Positions 43,818 to 52,209 of a stretch of 64,000 bases of DNA are shown in pieces (position 1 is the stretch's first letter; each line of letters begins with the position of its first letter). The notes beneath the pieces were generated by a model, which saw nothing but the letters and a program-made list of their open reading frames with translations, made no database searches and had not been told where the DNA came from. Position numbers and translations under genes: made by a program. The stretch is from contig REES01000036.1 of NCBI GenBank assembly GCA_007694935.1, positions 20,770 to 84,769 on the forward strand, in the 5' to 3' direction. The DNA comes from Rhodospirillales bacterium. GTDB taxonomy: Bacteria; Pseudomonadota; Alphaproteobacteria; Rhodospirillales; Defluviicoccaceae.

Positions 43818-44411
43818 ATGCAGGGACTGTCATTGCGAGGTGCGACGGCTGCCGTTGCGTTGGGCGTCGCCCTGGTCGGCGGCGCGCCGGCCACTACCGG
43901 CCAGGCTGCGGCGCCGACGGAGGCAGTGAGATGCGATGACCCGCCGGCGGTGCTGGCGCTGCTGGAGTCGTCCGAGCCACGCCGGCCCGCGCCGGATGTT
44001 GAGTTCGTCGCCGACGGCGAGCGGCCGGTCACCCTGGCCGAGTATCGCGGCCGCGGCGTGGTGCTGAACTTCTGGGCGACCTGGTGCCCGCCGTGCGTCA
44101 AGGAAATGCCGGCGCTGGACGCCCTGAATGCGGACGTCGCCGACGACGGCATCGAGGTGCTGGCCCTGTCGTCGGATTTCGGCGGCGCCGAGGCGGTCCG
44201 CCAGTTCTATGACGTCAACGGCATCCGGCATCTGGCGGTTCTGAACGAGCGGCGGCAGGCGGTGTCGATGGCGTTCGAGATCCCCGGCCTGCCGACCACG
44301 GTCCTGATCGATGCCGACGGTGATGAAGTGGCGCGCCTGGTCGGCGCGGCGGAATGGGATGATCCGGAGGTCGCGGCTTTCCTGCGCCGCTGCCTGTCGC
44401 CGGCGCGCTGA
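43818..44411 (+). CDS. TlpA/ResA-like periplasmic thiol-disulfide oxidoreductase
   Basis: The 197-aa protein has an N-terminal signal peptide (hydrophobic stretch to about residue 31) and a thioredoxin fold with the redox motif WCPPC in VVLNFWATWCPPCVKEMPAL. The later cis-proline element is in GLPTTVLIDADG. TlpA/ResA-type proteins reduce disulfides in the periplasm, often for cytochrome c or copper-centre maturation; no such genes are adjacent. A GGAG lies just upstream of the ATG. The next gene starts 15 bases after its stop. Confidence 0.92.
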   Translation: MQGLSLRGATAAVALGVALVGGAPATTGQAAAPTEAVRCDDPPAVLALLESSEPRRPAPDVEFVADGERPVTLAEYRGRGVVLNFWATWCPPCVKEMPALDALNADVADDGIEVLALSSDFGGAEAVRQFYDVNGIRHLAVLNERRQAVSMAFEIPGLPTTVLIDADGDEVARLVGAAEWDDPEVAAFLRRCLSPAR

Positions 44412-44426
44412 CGTCGCGACCGCCGC

Positions 44427-45452
44427 ATGGAACCGGGGCAGCCACCAAGGCTCCGCATCGCCACGTTCAATGTCGAGAACCTGGGTGCCGAGGTTGACCA
44501 AGGCCCTTCGCTTCAGGACCGGGTCCGGGTGCTGCGCCCGCAACTGTCGCGGCTGCGGGCCGATGTGCTGTGCCTGCAGGAAGTGGATGGCCGCCGTCCT
44601 GCGCCGGGGGAGGATCGTATCCTGGAGGCCCTGGACGCCGTTGTTGCCGGCACTCCGTACGAGCGTTTCGCCCGTGCCGCCACCCTGAGCCGATCCACCG
44701 GGGCGGTGCGGGACAAGCACAACCTGGTCATCCTCAGCCGCTTCCCAATCCTCCATCAGGAACAGGTATTTCACCACCTTGTGGCGCCGCCTCGGCACCG
44801 GATTGCCACCGCCGAGCCCGGCGAAGTCGACACCATCGACGTGGCGTGGGACCGGCCTGTTCTCTATGCAGCGGTCGCGCTGGCGCCGAACCGGACCTTG
44901 CACGTAATCAACGTCCATCTCCGGGCTCCGCGGGCCGCGTTCATTCCCGGGCACAAGACCGACACACGGGCATGGCGCAGCATGGCGGGCTGGGCCGAAG
45001 GATTCTTCCTGGCGGCCGTCAAGCGGGCCGGTCAGGCACTGGAGGTTCGGCTGTTCCTGGACCGCCTGTTCGATGCCGAGCCGGAACCGCTGATCGCCGT
45101 GTGCGGTGATTTCAACGCCGATGTCCGGGAGATGCCGGTCCGCATCATTCGCGGTGACGAGGAGGATGCAGCCAACCCGCATCTGGTGTTGCGCACCCTC
45201 GTGCCGGTGGAACGAAGCCTGGCCGACTCCCGCCGGTTTTCGGTGGTTCATCACGGCAGGCCGCAGATGCTTGACCATGTGCTGGTGTCCAGGGCTCTGC
45301 TCGGTTGGTACCGTAACGTGGAGATCCACAACGAGGCCCTGGGGGATGAACTGATCACGCCGCACGTGGTCGCCGGATCGCCGGAATCCTTCCATGCACC
45401 GGTGATCGCGGAGTTTCGTGTCGAGAGCGGGGGCTGCGATGACGCCGGCTGA
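44427..45452 (+). CDS. Endonuclease/exonuclease/phosphatase (EEP) family hydrolase
   Basis: The 341-aa protein has the EEP motifs in order: FNVENLG near the start, CLQEVDG (metal-binding Glu), a HNLVILSRFPI segment, VINVHLRAPR, GDFNAD, LDHVLVS and the final SFHAPVIAEF with the catalytic His. The fold is shared by nucleases, inositol phosphatases and sphingomyelinases; the substrate is not clear from sequence. It has no signal peptide. Its end overlaps the start of the ADP-ribosylglycohydrolase gene, suggesting joint translation. Confidence 0.87.
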   Translation: MEPGQPPRLRIATFNVENLGAEVDQGPSLQDRVRVLRPQLSRLRADVLCLQEVDGRRPAPGEDRILEALDAVVAGTPYERFARAATLSRSTGAVRDKHNLVILSRFPILHQEQVFHHLVAPPRHRIATAEPGEVDTIDVAWDRPVLYAAVALAPNRTLHVINVHLRAPRAAFIPGHKTDTRAWRSMAGWAEGFFLAAVKRAGQALEVRLFLDRLFDAEPEPLIAVCGDFNADVREMPVRIIRGDEEDAANPHLVLRTLVPVERSLADSRRFSVVHHGRPQMLDHVLVSRALLGWYRNVEIHNEALGDELITPHVVAGSPESFHAPVIAEFRVESGGCDDAG

Positions 45453-46464
45453 AGACCGGTACGCCGGCTGTCTCGTCGGGCAATGCGTCGGCGACGCGGT
45501 CGGCTTCCCGGTCGAGGGCAGTTCGGCCGCGATCTGCCGGGCCCATGCCGATGCGGTGCTGCTGCAGGGCGCGATTCCCGATGCCGCGCGGGGCGGTTTT
45601 CCCTTCGGCCAGATCTCGGACGACTCCCAACTCGCCCGGGAACTGGCGCTGAGCATGGCCGAGCGGCACCGCTTCGACCCAGCGGACTATGCCGGCCGCA
45701 TCCGCGACATGTTCGCGTCCGGTCGTATCGTCGGCGGCGGCTGGGCGACCGCGCAGGCAGCGGCCAAGCTGGCCGAGGGCGCGGCGTGGACGGTCTCCGG
45801 CACGCCGCCACCCAACGCCGGCAACGGCAGCGCCATGCGTGCAGCTCCGGTCGGCCTCGCCTTCTTCGACGACCCCGATGCGTTGATCGCCGTCGCCTGT
45901 GACCAGGGGCGGATCACCCATGCCGATCCAAGGTGCTCCGCCGGGGCCGTCGCGATTGCCGGGGCAGTGGCGCTGGCAGTCGCATTGGACGAGCGGCGAT
46001 GGGAAACCTCCGCCGTGGTGGCGGTTCTTGCCACCTGGGCGAACCGGGTCGATCGTCGGGTCGGTGACGCGGTGACAGCCCTGCCCGCCATCCTGCCGCT
46101 CCCGCCCCACGAGGCGCTGGTCGCCATCGAAGCGGTCGCGGAGCCGGACGTCTCCCCGACCGGTACTGGAGTGTCGCCGTTCGTCACCACCAGCGTGGTC
46201 TGGAGCCTCTATGCCTTCCTCCGTTCGCCCGATGACTTCCGGCAGTGCCTGCACACGGCCATTGCCATCGGCGGTGATGTCGATACCACCGGGGCGATGA
46301 CCGGGGCGATGGCCGGGGCCCGCAACGGCCTGGCCGCGATCCCCCGTCCGCTGGCGGAGAGGATCGAGGATCGAGGGGCTTGGCGGCTGAACGATTGGCT
46401 CGACTTGGCGGGACGGCTGTCGCGGCATTGCGTCCGGCCTGCCGAGGGATCACACTGGCGGTGA
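45439..46464 (+). CDS. ADP-ribosylglycohydrolase family protein (DraG-like)
   Basis: The 341-aa protein has the family landmarks: GCLVGQCVGDAVGFPVEG at the start, a metal-binding SDDSQL (TDDT-type) motif, the central GNGSAMRAAPVG, and the C-terminal GGDVDTTGAMTGAMAGARNG with paired Asp residues. It would remove ADP-ribose from proteins or small molecules using a binuclear metal centre. A GTG at 45418 is in frame, but the ATG at 45439 is preceded by AGCGGGGG. The gene begins within the EEP coding end. Nitrogenase genes are not near, so a DraG role in nitrogenase control is not implied. Confidence 0.9.
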   Translation: MTPAEDRYAGCLVGQCVGDAVGFPVEGSSAAICRAHADAVLLQGAIPDAARGGFPFGQISDDSQLARELALSMAERHRFDPADYAGRIRDMFASGRIVGGGWATAQAAAKLAEGAAWTVSGTPPPNAGNGSAMRAAPVGLAFFDDPDALIAVACDQGRITHADPRCSAGAVAIAGAVALAVALDERRWETSAVVAVLATWANRVDRRVGDAVTALPAILPLPPHEALVAIEAVAEPDVSPTGTGVSPFVTTSVVWSLYAFLRSPDDFRQCLHTAIAIGGDVDTTGAMTGAMAGARNGLAAIPRPLAERIEDRGAWRLNDWLDLAGRLSRHCVRPAEGSHWR

Positions 46465-46468
46465 TTGC

Positions 46469-46873
46469 ATGGCAATGCGCCGGTGGCCGGCACCTGTCGG
46501 TCGCCCGGATGGGAGATGGGCGGTGGCGAGGCGGCGACATTTTTTGGCACTGTGCGCCGTCGTGCTGGCGGCGGGCATGTCAGCCTGCCAGTACCGGCCG
46601 GAAGCACCGAGGCGGCTCACGCCGCCCCCGGATGCCGAGCCGCAATCGGTCCAGGCGATGTGCTGGCGCCGCGCGTCGGAGCAGGTGGAGCGGGAATTTG
46701 CCCGGGTCGACCCGGATGTCGGCGTCGGGGTCGGCCGCGTGGTGCCGCTGAGCCGCGATTTCCAACGTTTCGATGCCGAGAAGCGCCGGCAGATTCTGTA
46801 TGAGCGATGCCTGCAGCAGGCCGGTGCTTCCGGCGGCACGGCACCCGTGACCGAAGGCCCGCCTGGATCGTGA
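46469..46873 (+). CDS. Predicted lipoprotein, 134 aa
   Basis: The protein has a long charged N-terminal end, a hydrophobic segment (FLALCAVVLAAGMSAC) and a possible lipobox cysteine at about residue 40. The true start may be internal: ATG at 46475 or later. The mature part is short, with QSVQAMCWRRASEQVEREF and QILYERCLQQAG, so two further cysteines could pair. It follows the ADP-ribosylglycohydrolase stop by 4 bases. No family is recognised. Confidence 0.6.
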   Translation: MAMRRWPAPVGRPDGRWAVARRRHFLALCAVVLAAGMSACQYRPEAPRRLTPPPDAEPQSVQAMCWRRASEQVEREFARVDPDVGVGVGRVVPLSRDFQRFDAEKRRQILYERCLQQAGASGGTAPVTEGPPGS

Positions 46874-46956
46874 CCCGCCCTGAAATCAACGCCCAGCACG
46901 ACGCCGGGCCGGGCAGAGGCCGCCCCCACCGCCTCCGGCGGGCAGGACGGGGGCGG

Positions 46957-47322
46957 TCAGGCGGCCTTGCTGCCGGTGGTGGCGGGCGGACGGCGACGCG
47001 TCGGCACCCGTGCCGGGCGGTAGGCGGTCCAAAAGGCTTGTTCCCGGTCCTGGATCAGCGTGCTGGTGTTCTCTCCGGTGCGATGCCGTCCTGCGGCGGT
47101 TGCGCCGGCTCCGATCATCCGACCCCGGGTTATCGGCGACACCACCAGGGCCTCAACACTGGTGCCGAGTCGCCGGAGGAAGCCTGCGACCCAGCGGCGG
47201 ATCTCGCGGTTGCGCAGGCGCTGGCCCTGGGCCACCCATGCCTGGACGTGGGCCTGGTCCCAATCCGCATAGCGAAACATGTAATCCGGGAACCCGGAGC
47301 GTTCCGTACGGTTGACGGTCAT
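46957..47322 (-). CDS. Basic 121-aa hypothetical protein
   Basis: The ATG at 47322 has AGAAGG at good distance, so it is preferred over a GTG at 47331. The protein has a helical N-terminal half (YADWDQAHVQAWVAQGQRL then REIRRWVAGFLRRLG) and a basic, low-complexity C-terminus rich in Arg, Pro and Thr. It recalls small amphipathic DUF1127-like proteins, but I cannot assign it. It lies in convergent orientation to the lipoprotein gene and divergent from the aminopeptidase gene. Confidence 0.5.
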   Translation of the reverse strand: MTVNRTERSGFPDYMFRYADWDQAHVQAWVAQGQRLRNREIRRWVAGFLRRLGTSVEALVVSPITRGRMIGAGATAAGRHRTGENTSTLIQDREQAFWTAYRPARVPTRRRPPATTGSKAA

Positions 47323-47463
47323 GGCTACCACCTTCTTTCGCTGGTTACGGTCTCGCGGTAGGTTAGCTGTGTTGCGATTGCGAACAGGTTAAGCCGTCGT
47401 TATCGCATTGCAGCATTGTCCTGTGCGCAGGCCTGGGGAGGCGGGAGCCAGGCACCGACCGGC

Positions 47464-49542
47464 ATGACAAGAGCGACCGAGCTTGTGACATCTGAATCGC
47501 TTACGTTTTCTCCCCTTCCATCCGGCGTAACCCAAGAGCTGGCCCAGTTGCTGTCTCGTGCCTGCAGCGACCGATCCCCGGAGGAGGTTTGCGAATTGAT
47601 CGCAGGTGTTGCTGCAGCGCCACAAGGAGTCGATCCGGATTCCTGGCTCTCCCTGCTAGGCGCGTCCGTCGACCCAGTCCTCCGAGAGCAGCTCGTCGAC
47701 CTGCTGGCAGCGGCGCGGGCACGGCTGCAGGCGCCGGTTGCGACCGTGGAAGAGCGGGCCGGTCGCCTCACGGCCCTGCGGCGGGAGCTGCGGCGAAGAC
47801 GTCTTGCCGGCTTTCTCGTGCCGCGGGCGGATGAGCATCAGGGTGAACAGGTCGCCCTTTGTTCGGAGCGGCTGCGTTGGCTCACCGGCTTCACCGGATC
47901 GGCCGGCATCGCGGTGGTGTTGCTCCAGCACGCGGCGCTGTTCATCGACGGCCGGTACACGGAGCAGGCCAAGGACGAGGTCGACGGCGCAGTGTGGTCC
48001 GTGCATCACGCAGTGGAGGAGCCGCTCACCAATTGGCTGATGTCGCACCTGCCGGAGAAGGCGCGGCTCGGGTTCGATCCCTGGCTGCATACCGCCGGCC
48101 AGGTGGAGAGCTTGCGGGAGGCCTGCCACAAGGCGCGGGCGCGGCTGGTGGCCCAAGCCGCCAATCCGCTGGATGCCATCTGGCAGGACCGGCCGCCACC
48201 GCCGATCGCGCCGGTGGTCGCGCACGATCCTCGATTTGCCGGGGCCCCTGCTGCTGACAAGCGTCGTCAGGTGGCTGAGGCGCTCTCGGCCGCGCGGGAG
48301 GACGCGTCGATACTGGCCGCGCCGGATTGCATCGCCTGGCTCCTCAACATTCGGGGCGGGGACGTGCCGTACACGCCGGTGGCGCTCGCCTTCGCAATCG
48401 TCCACCGCGATGCCCGGGTCGAGGTGTTCTTGGACCCGCGCAAACTGTCGCCAGCGCTGGAGGCTCAACTGGGGCCCGAGGTGCGGCTGCAGCCACCGGA
48501 GGCGCTGGGTCCGGCACTGGATCAGCTGGGCGCGGCCGGCCGGGTGGTCCGGCTCGATCCCAACGGCGTCGCTTTCTGGATCGCCGAACGGCTGCGCCGG
48601 GCCGGCGCCGTGATCGCCCGCGGCGAAAGCCCGTGCGCGCTGCGGAAAGCCCTCAAGTCAGCCGAGGAGGTGGACGGCATCCGCGCCGCCCACCGCCGCG
48701 ACGGCGCGGCCCTGACTCGCTTCCTCGCCTGGCTGGATCGGACGGGCGCCGGCGGTGAGATCACCGAGATCGCGGCGGCCGATCGGCTGGAGGCATTGCG
48801 CCGGGACCTGCCGCGGTTCCGCGGACTGAGCTTCCCCACCATCTCGGCAGCCGGGCCGCACGGGGCCATCGTCCACTACCGGGCGACCCGCGAGACCAAT
48901 GCCCGGTTGCTGCCGGGCAGTCTCTACCTGGTTGATTCCGGAGCACAGTACCTGGACGGCACGACCGACGTCACCCGCACCATCGCCATCGGCGCCCCGT
49001 CCGTGGACCAGCGGGCGCAGTTCACCCGGGTTCTCAAGGGGCACATCGCCATCGCCACCGTGCAGTTCCCCACGGGCACCACCGGGTCGCAGATCGATGC
49101 CCTGGCCCGCACCGCCCTGTGGCAGGCCGGGCTCGACTACGACCACGGCACCGGCCACGGCGTCGGCAACTACCTCAACGTTCACGAAGGACCGCAGCGG
49201 ATCTCCAAGCTGCCGAACCGGGTTCCCCTGGAGCCCGGGATGGTCATCTCCAACGAGCCCGGCTACTACCGGCCGGGGGCGTATGGCATCCGCATCGAGA
49301 ACCTGGTGGTGGTCCAGGCCATGCCCCGGCCGGAGGGTGCCGAGCGCGACCTGCTCGGATTCGAGACCCTGACCCTGGCCCCCATCGACCGTGCCCTGAT
49401 CACGCCGGAGTTGCTGACCCCGGCGGAAGCGGCGTGGCTCGATCGCTACCACGCCGACGTGCGGGCAGCGTTGACGCCGCTGCTGACCGACAAGGACGCA
49501 GCTTGGCTCGCCGATGTCACCCGTCCGATCATGCAAGGCTGA
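47464..49542 (+). CDS. M24 Xaa-Pro aminopeptidase with N-terminal extension
   Basis: The 692-aa protein has two creatinase-N-like domains and a C-terminal M24 pita-bread domain. The metal ligands are visible as D491 (LVDSG), D502 (TTDVTR), H565 (GTGHGVG), E598 (NEPGYY) and E612 (RIEN). This is the aminopeptidase P2-type architecture of about 600 aa, and it removes N-terminal residues before proline. About 100 residues precede the usual start (RAGRLTALRRELRRR); they are helical and acidic and I do not recognise them. The ATG at 47464 is chosen; a TTG at 47416 is also open. The ribosome site is weak. Confidence 0.92.
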   Translation: MTRATELVTSESLTFSPLPSGVTQELAQLLSRACSDRSPEEVCELIAGVAAAPQGVDPDSWLSLLGASVDPVLREQLVDLLAAARARLQAPVATVEERAGRLTALRRELRRRRLAGFLVPRADEHQGEQVALCSERLRWLTGFTGSAGIAVVLLQHAALFIDGRYTEQAKDEVDGAVWSVHHAVEEPLTNWLMSHLPEKARLGFDPWLHTAGQVESLREACHKARARLVAQAANPLDAIWQDRPPPPIAPVVAHDPRFAGAPAADKRRQVAEALSAAREDASILAAPDCIAWLLNIRGGDVPYTPVALAFAIVHRDARVEVFLDPRKLSPALEAQLGPEVRLQPPEALGPALDQLGAAGRVVRLDPNGVAFWIAERLRRAGAVIARGESPCALRKALKSAEEVDGIRAAHRRDGAALTRFLAWLDRTGAGGEITEIAAADRLEALRRDLPRFRGLSFPTISAAGPHGAIVHYRATRETNARLLPGSLYLVDSGAQYLDGTTDVTRTIAIGAPSVDQRAQFTRVLKGHIAIATVQFPTGTTGSQIDALARTALWQAGLDYDHGTGHGVGNYLNVHEGPQRISKLPNRVPLEPGMVISNEPGYYRPGAYGIRIENLVVVQAMPRPEGAERDLLGFETLTLAPIDRALITPELLTPAEAAWLDRYHADVRAALTPLLTDKDAAWLADVTRPIMQG

Positions 49543-49583
49543 CCGTGGCGGGGCGGACAGAGTGGTGGGGCGGGCCGTGAGCC

Positions 49584-50648
49584 GTGGCTGACGCGCCAGC
49601 CATCCTCGGCACCGCGACCGCGGTGCCGGCGCAAGCGCTGTCGCAGGACGCCGTGCGCAGCCGGGCGGCGGCGATTTTCCGAGAGCGACCCGCTTTGGTC
49701 GAACACTTGGCGCCGGTCTATGACAACGCCGGGATTCGGAACCGCTATTCCACCGTTCCCCTGGACTGGTATGCCTCTGACCATGGCTGGCGCGAGCGGA
49801 ATGCCTTGTACCTGGAGCATGCGCTGGCGCTGTCGGCGGAAGCGGCGGAACGGTGTCTGGAGAAGGCGGCGGTGCCCCTGGGATCGGTCGACGCCCTGGT
49901 GGCGGTCTCGACCACCGGCATCGCGACACCCAGCCTGGATGCGCTGCTGATGCAGCGCCTCGGCATGCGCCGGAACGTCATCCGACTGCCGCTGTTCGGG
50001 CTCGGCTGCGTCGGCGGCGTGCTTGGATTGGCCAGGGCTGCGCAGGTGTCTCGGGCCGAGCGGGGATGCCGGGTTCTCCTGGTGGTGACGGAACTCTGCG
50101 GTCTTACGTTTCGCCGCAGGGACGCATCCAAGAGCAACGTCGTCGCCACCGCTCTGTTCGGTGATGGCGCCGCCGCGGTCCTGCTGGGACCCGCCGGGGA
50201 GGCGCCGGGCCCGGTGGTCACGGTGGGGGCGGCAGGGGAACATACTTGGCCGAACTCCCTGGACGTGATGGGATGGGAGGTGGAGGACGATGGCCTTCGG
50301 GTGATCTTCTCCCGCGATATCCCGACGCTCATCAGGGAATCGTTCCAACCGGCGCTGCAGGCCTTTCTTGAGCGCCATCGCCTCAGTGCCACGGATTTCG
50401 ATCGGTTTCTTTGTCATCCCGGCGGTGCCAAGGTGCTGGATGCGCTGGAGGATGTGCTCGGCCTTGCCTCGGGGGCACTGACGGATGCCCGGTCGGTGCT
50501 GCGCGACTACGGCAACATGTCGGCGGCGAGCGTCCTGTTCGTGCTGGACCGCGCGCTCAACAGTGACGGCATCGGCAGGCGTGCCCTGATGACGGGGCTG
50601 GGCCCCGGCTTCACCGCCGGCTTCGTGGTGCTGGAGACCCGCGGATGA
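49584..50648 (+). CDS. Type III polyketide synthase (chalcone/stilbene synthase-like)
   Basis: The 354-aa protein has the catalytic triad of this family: C142 in LFGLGCVGG, H278 in FLCHPGG and N311 in DYGNMSAAS, and the C-terminal GxxPG-like GLGPGFTAG loop. It would condense malonyl-CoA onto an acyl starter without an acyl carrier protein, probably giving alkylpyrones or alkylresorcinols. The start is a GTG. The next gene overlaps its stop by 4 bases and encodes a membrane methyltransferase, a pairing known from bacterial alkylpyrone clusters. Confidence 0.93.
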   Translation: MADAPAILGTATAVPAQALSQDAVRSRAAAIFRERPALVEHLAPVYDNAGIRNRYSTVPLDWYASDHGWRERNALYLEHALALSAEAAERCLEKAAVPLGSVDALVAVSTTGIATPSLDALLMQRLGMRRNVIRLPLFGLGCVGGVLGLARAAQVSRAERGCRVLLVVTELCGLTFRRRDASKSNVVATALFGDGAAAVLLGPAGEAPGPVVTVGAAGEHTWPNSLDVMGWEVEDDGLRVIFSRDIPTLIRESFQPALQAFLERHRLSATDFDRFLCHPGGAKVLDALEDVLGLASGALTDARSVLRDYGNMSAASVLFVLDRALNSDGIGRRALMTGLGPGFTAGFVVLETRG

Positions 50649-51175
50649 GCCTGGTCCAGTGGATCGTGCTGCTGGTCGCGCTGCAGCGTGTTGCCGAGGT
50701 TGCCTATGCCGAGCGCAACACCCGGATCCTTCGCCGGGCAGGCGGCATCGAGATCGGCGCCGGCCATTATCCTCTGTTCGTCCTGCTCCATTCCACCTGG
50801 CTGGCCGCGCTGTGGTTCACGGTGCCGGCGGACGCGCCGGTGGCATGGTCTCTGCTGGCCCTGTTCGTCATCCTGCAGGCGCTCCGGGTGTGGGTGATCG
50901 TCAGCCTCGGCCGGTTCTGGACCACCCGGATCATCACCGTTCCGGACGCACCGCTGGTCCGAAGCGGCCCCTATCGCTGGTGCCGCCATCCCAACTACGC
51001 CATCGTCGCTGCCGAAATCGCCCTGCTGCCACTGGCGTTCGGGGCCTGGGCACTCGCCCTTGGTTTTTCGGTGGCGAATGCCTTGCTGCTCCGGCACCGC
51101 ATCCGGGCGGAGGACCGTGCCCTCGCCGCCAGGCGCAGGGCGGAAACGACCGCCTGGGACCGCTCGCACGCCTGA
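50645..51175 (+). CDS. Isoprenylcysteine carboxyl methyltransferase (ICMT) family protein
   Basis: The 176-aa protein has about four to five hydrophobic helices and the ICMT signature near the C-terminal half: GRFWTTRI, then PLVRSGPYRWCRHPNY (the SGPYRxxRHPxY element). Beside a type III polyketide synthase this type is expected to O-methylate the polyketide alkylpyrone rather than a prenylated protein. Coupled start and stop codons support joint expression. The product is inferred from the pair, not shown. Confidence 0.88.
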   Translation: MSLVQWIVLLVALQRVAEVAYAERNTRILRRAGGIEIGAGHYPLFVLLHSTWLAALWFTVPADAPVAWSLLALFVILQALRVWVIVSLGRFWTTRIITVPDAPLVRSGPYRWCRHPNYAIVAAEIALLPLAFGAWALALGFSVANALLLRHRIRAEDRALAARRRAETTAWDRSHA

Positions 51176-51348
51176 CGGACGGCACGGCACTGCACAATCA
51201 TGCGTGCGGGCTGGCCGGGTCGGGCGGCCGGTCGGTCGGCAGGTCCGTCCGCAATTGAGAGCAAATATCACCTTAGAATGCGACCTGGCGCCGGGACAAA
51301 TCCTCTCGGCGATTTTTCGCAGAATCGGGTTTTGTGCGGTTGCGAAGA

Positions 51349-51377
51349 TTGACACCCGCCCGGCCCCGGTCTTAAGC
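51349..51377 (+). promoter_or_regulatory. Possible sigma-70 promoter of sdhCDAB
   Basis: A perfect TTGACA lies 17 bases before TTAAGC, which matches the -10 consensus only weakly. It is about 50 bases upstream of the sdhC ATG in the only sizeable gap before the operon. The -35 box makes it the best candidate seen there. Confidence 0.4.
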
Positions 51378-51425
51378 TTCCCTCCCTCACATGTGGGAAC
51401 CGCAACGACAAGAAGGGTGAGTTCC

Positions 51426-51818
51426 ATGGCCTCGAGCCAACGTCCCCTCTCCCCCCACCTGCAGATTTACCGCCCGCAGATCACCTCGGTGCTGTCGATC
51501 CTGCACCGCGTCACCGGGGTCGCACTGACCGCGGGCACCCTGCTGCTCACGTGGTGGCTGGTGGCCGCCGCTTCCGGCCCGGGGCCGTTTGCCACCGTGC
51601 AAGGATTCCTCGGGTCGTGGTTCGGCCATCTCCTGTTGTGGGCGTTCACCTTCTCTCTGTTCTATCACCTGAGCAACGGCATCCGACACCTGCTGTGGGA
51701 TTTCGGCTGGGGCTTCGAGCTGGAGCAGGTCCGCCTGTCCGGTATCGCCATGGTCGCGGCCGCCGCCGGCCTGACGGTGATCACGCTGATCGCGGCCTAT
51801 GTCGCGGCGGGAGGTTGA
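51426..51818 (+). CDS. sdhC: Succinate dehydrogenase cytochrome b556 subunit
   Basis: The 130-aa protein starts with RPLSPHLQIYRPQITSVLSILHRVTG, the SdhC signature, and has three membrane segments. The FYHLSNGIRHLLWDFG part carries the histidine that binds haem b. It anchors the SdhAB catalytic pair in the inner membrane and forms the ubiquinone site with SdhD. An AGAAGGGTGAG site precedes the ATG. It opens the sdhCDAB operon, and sdhD follows after two bases. Confidence 0.97.
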   Translation: MASSQRPLSPHLQIYRPQITSVLSILHRVTGVALTAGTLLLTWWLVAAASGPGPFATVQGFLGSWFGHLLLWAFTFSLFYHLSNGIRHLLWDFGWGFELEQVRLSGIAMVAAAAGLTVITLIAAYVAAGG

Positions 51819-51820
51819 CA

Positions 51821-52201
51821 ATGGAATTGCGCTCTTCCCTGAGCCGCGCCCGCGGTCTCGGCTCCGCCAAGGAGGGGGTCCATCACTGGTGGGGGCAGCG
51901 GGTGACCGCGATCGCCCTGGTCCCGTTGTCGCTGTGGTTCGTGGTCTCTGCCATCGGCCTGATGGGTGCCGACCTGCCGGCGTTCCAGGCCTGGATCGGA
52001 TCGCTGTTCAATGCCGTCCTGATGGTCGTGCTGGTGGCCGTGCTGTTCTATCACGCATGGCTCGGCATGCAGGTCGTCATCGAGGACTACGTCCACGGTG
52101 AGGCGGCAAAAACAACCTCTCTGCTCATCGTCAAGTTCGCCCTCGCCGTGATGGCGGTGGCCTGCATCCTGGCGGTGGCGCGGCTTGCGATCGGGGCTTG
52201 A
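51821..52201 (+). CDS. sdhD: Succinate dehydrogenase membrane anchor subunit
   Basis: The 126-aa protein has three membrane segments and the SdhD patterns [20 protein letters not shown] and [18 protein letters not shown]. The histidine in the latter is the expected haem ligand. It completes the membrane anchor and quinone site with SdhC. The sdhA ATG lies 8 bases after the stop codon, with an AGGGAG site between them. Confidence 0.96.
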   Translation: MELRSSLSRARGLGSAKEGVHHWWGQRVTAIALVPLSLWFVVSAIGLMGADLPAFQAWIGSLFNAVLMVVLVAVLFYHAWLGMQVVIEDYVHGEAAKTTSLLIVKFALAVMAVACILAVARLAIGA

Positions 52202-52209
52202 GGGAGACC

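Noticed and set aside
45439..46464. Nitrogenase regulator DraG
   Set aside because: The family motifs fit ADP-ribosylglycohydrolases in general; there is no draT or nif gene in the window.
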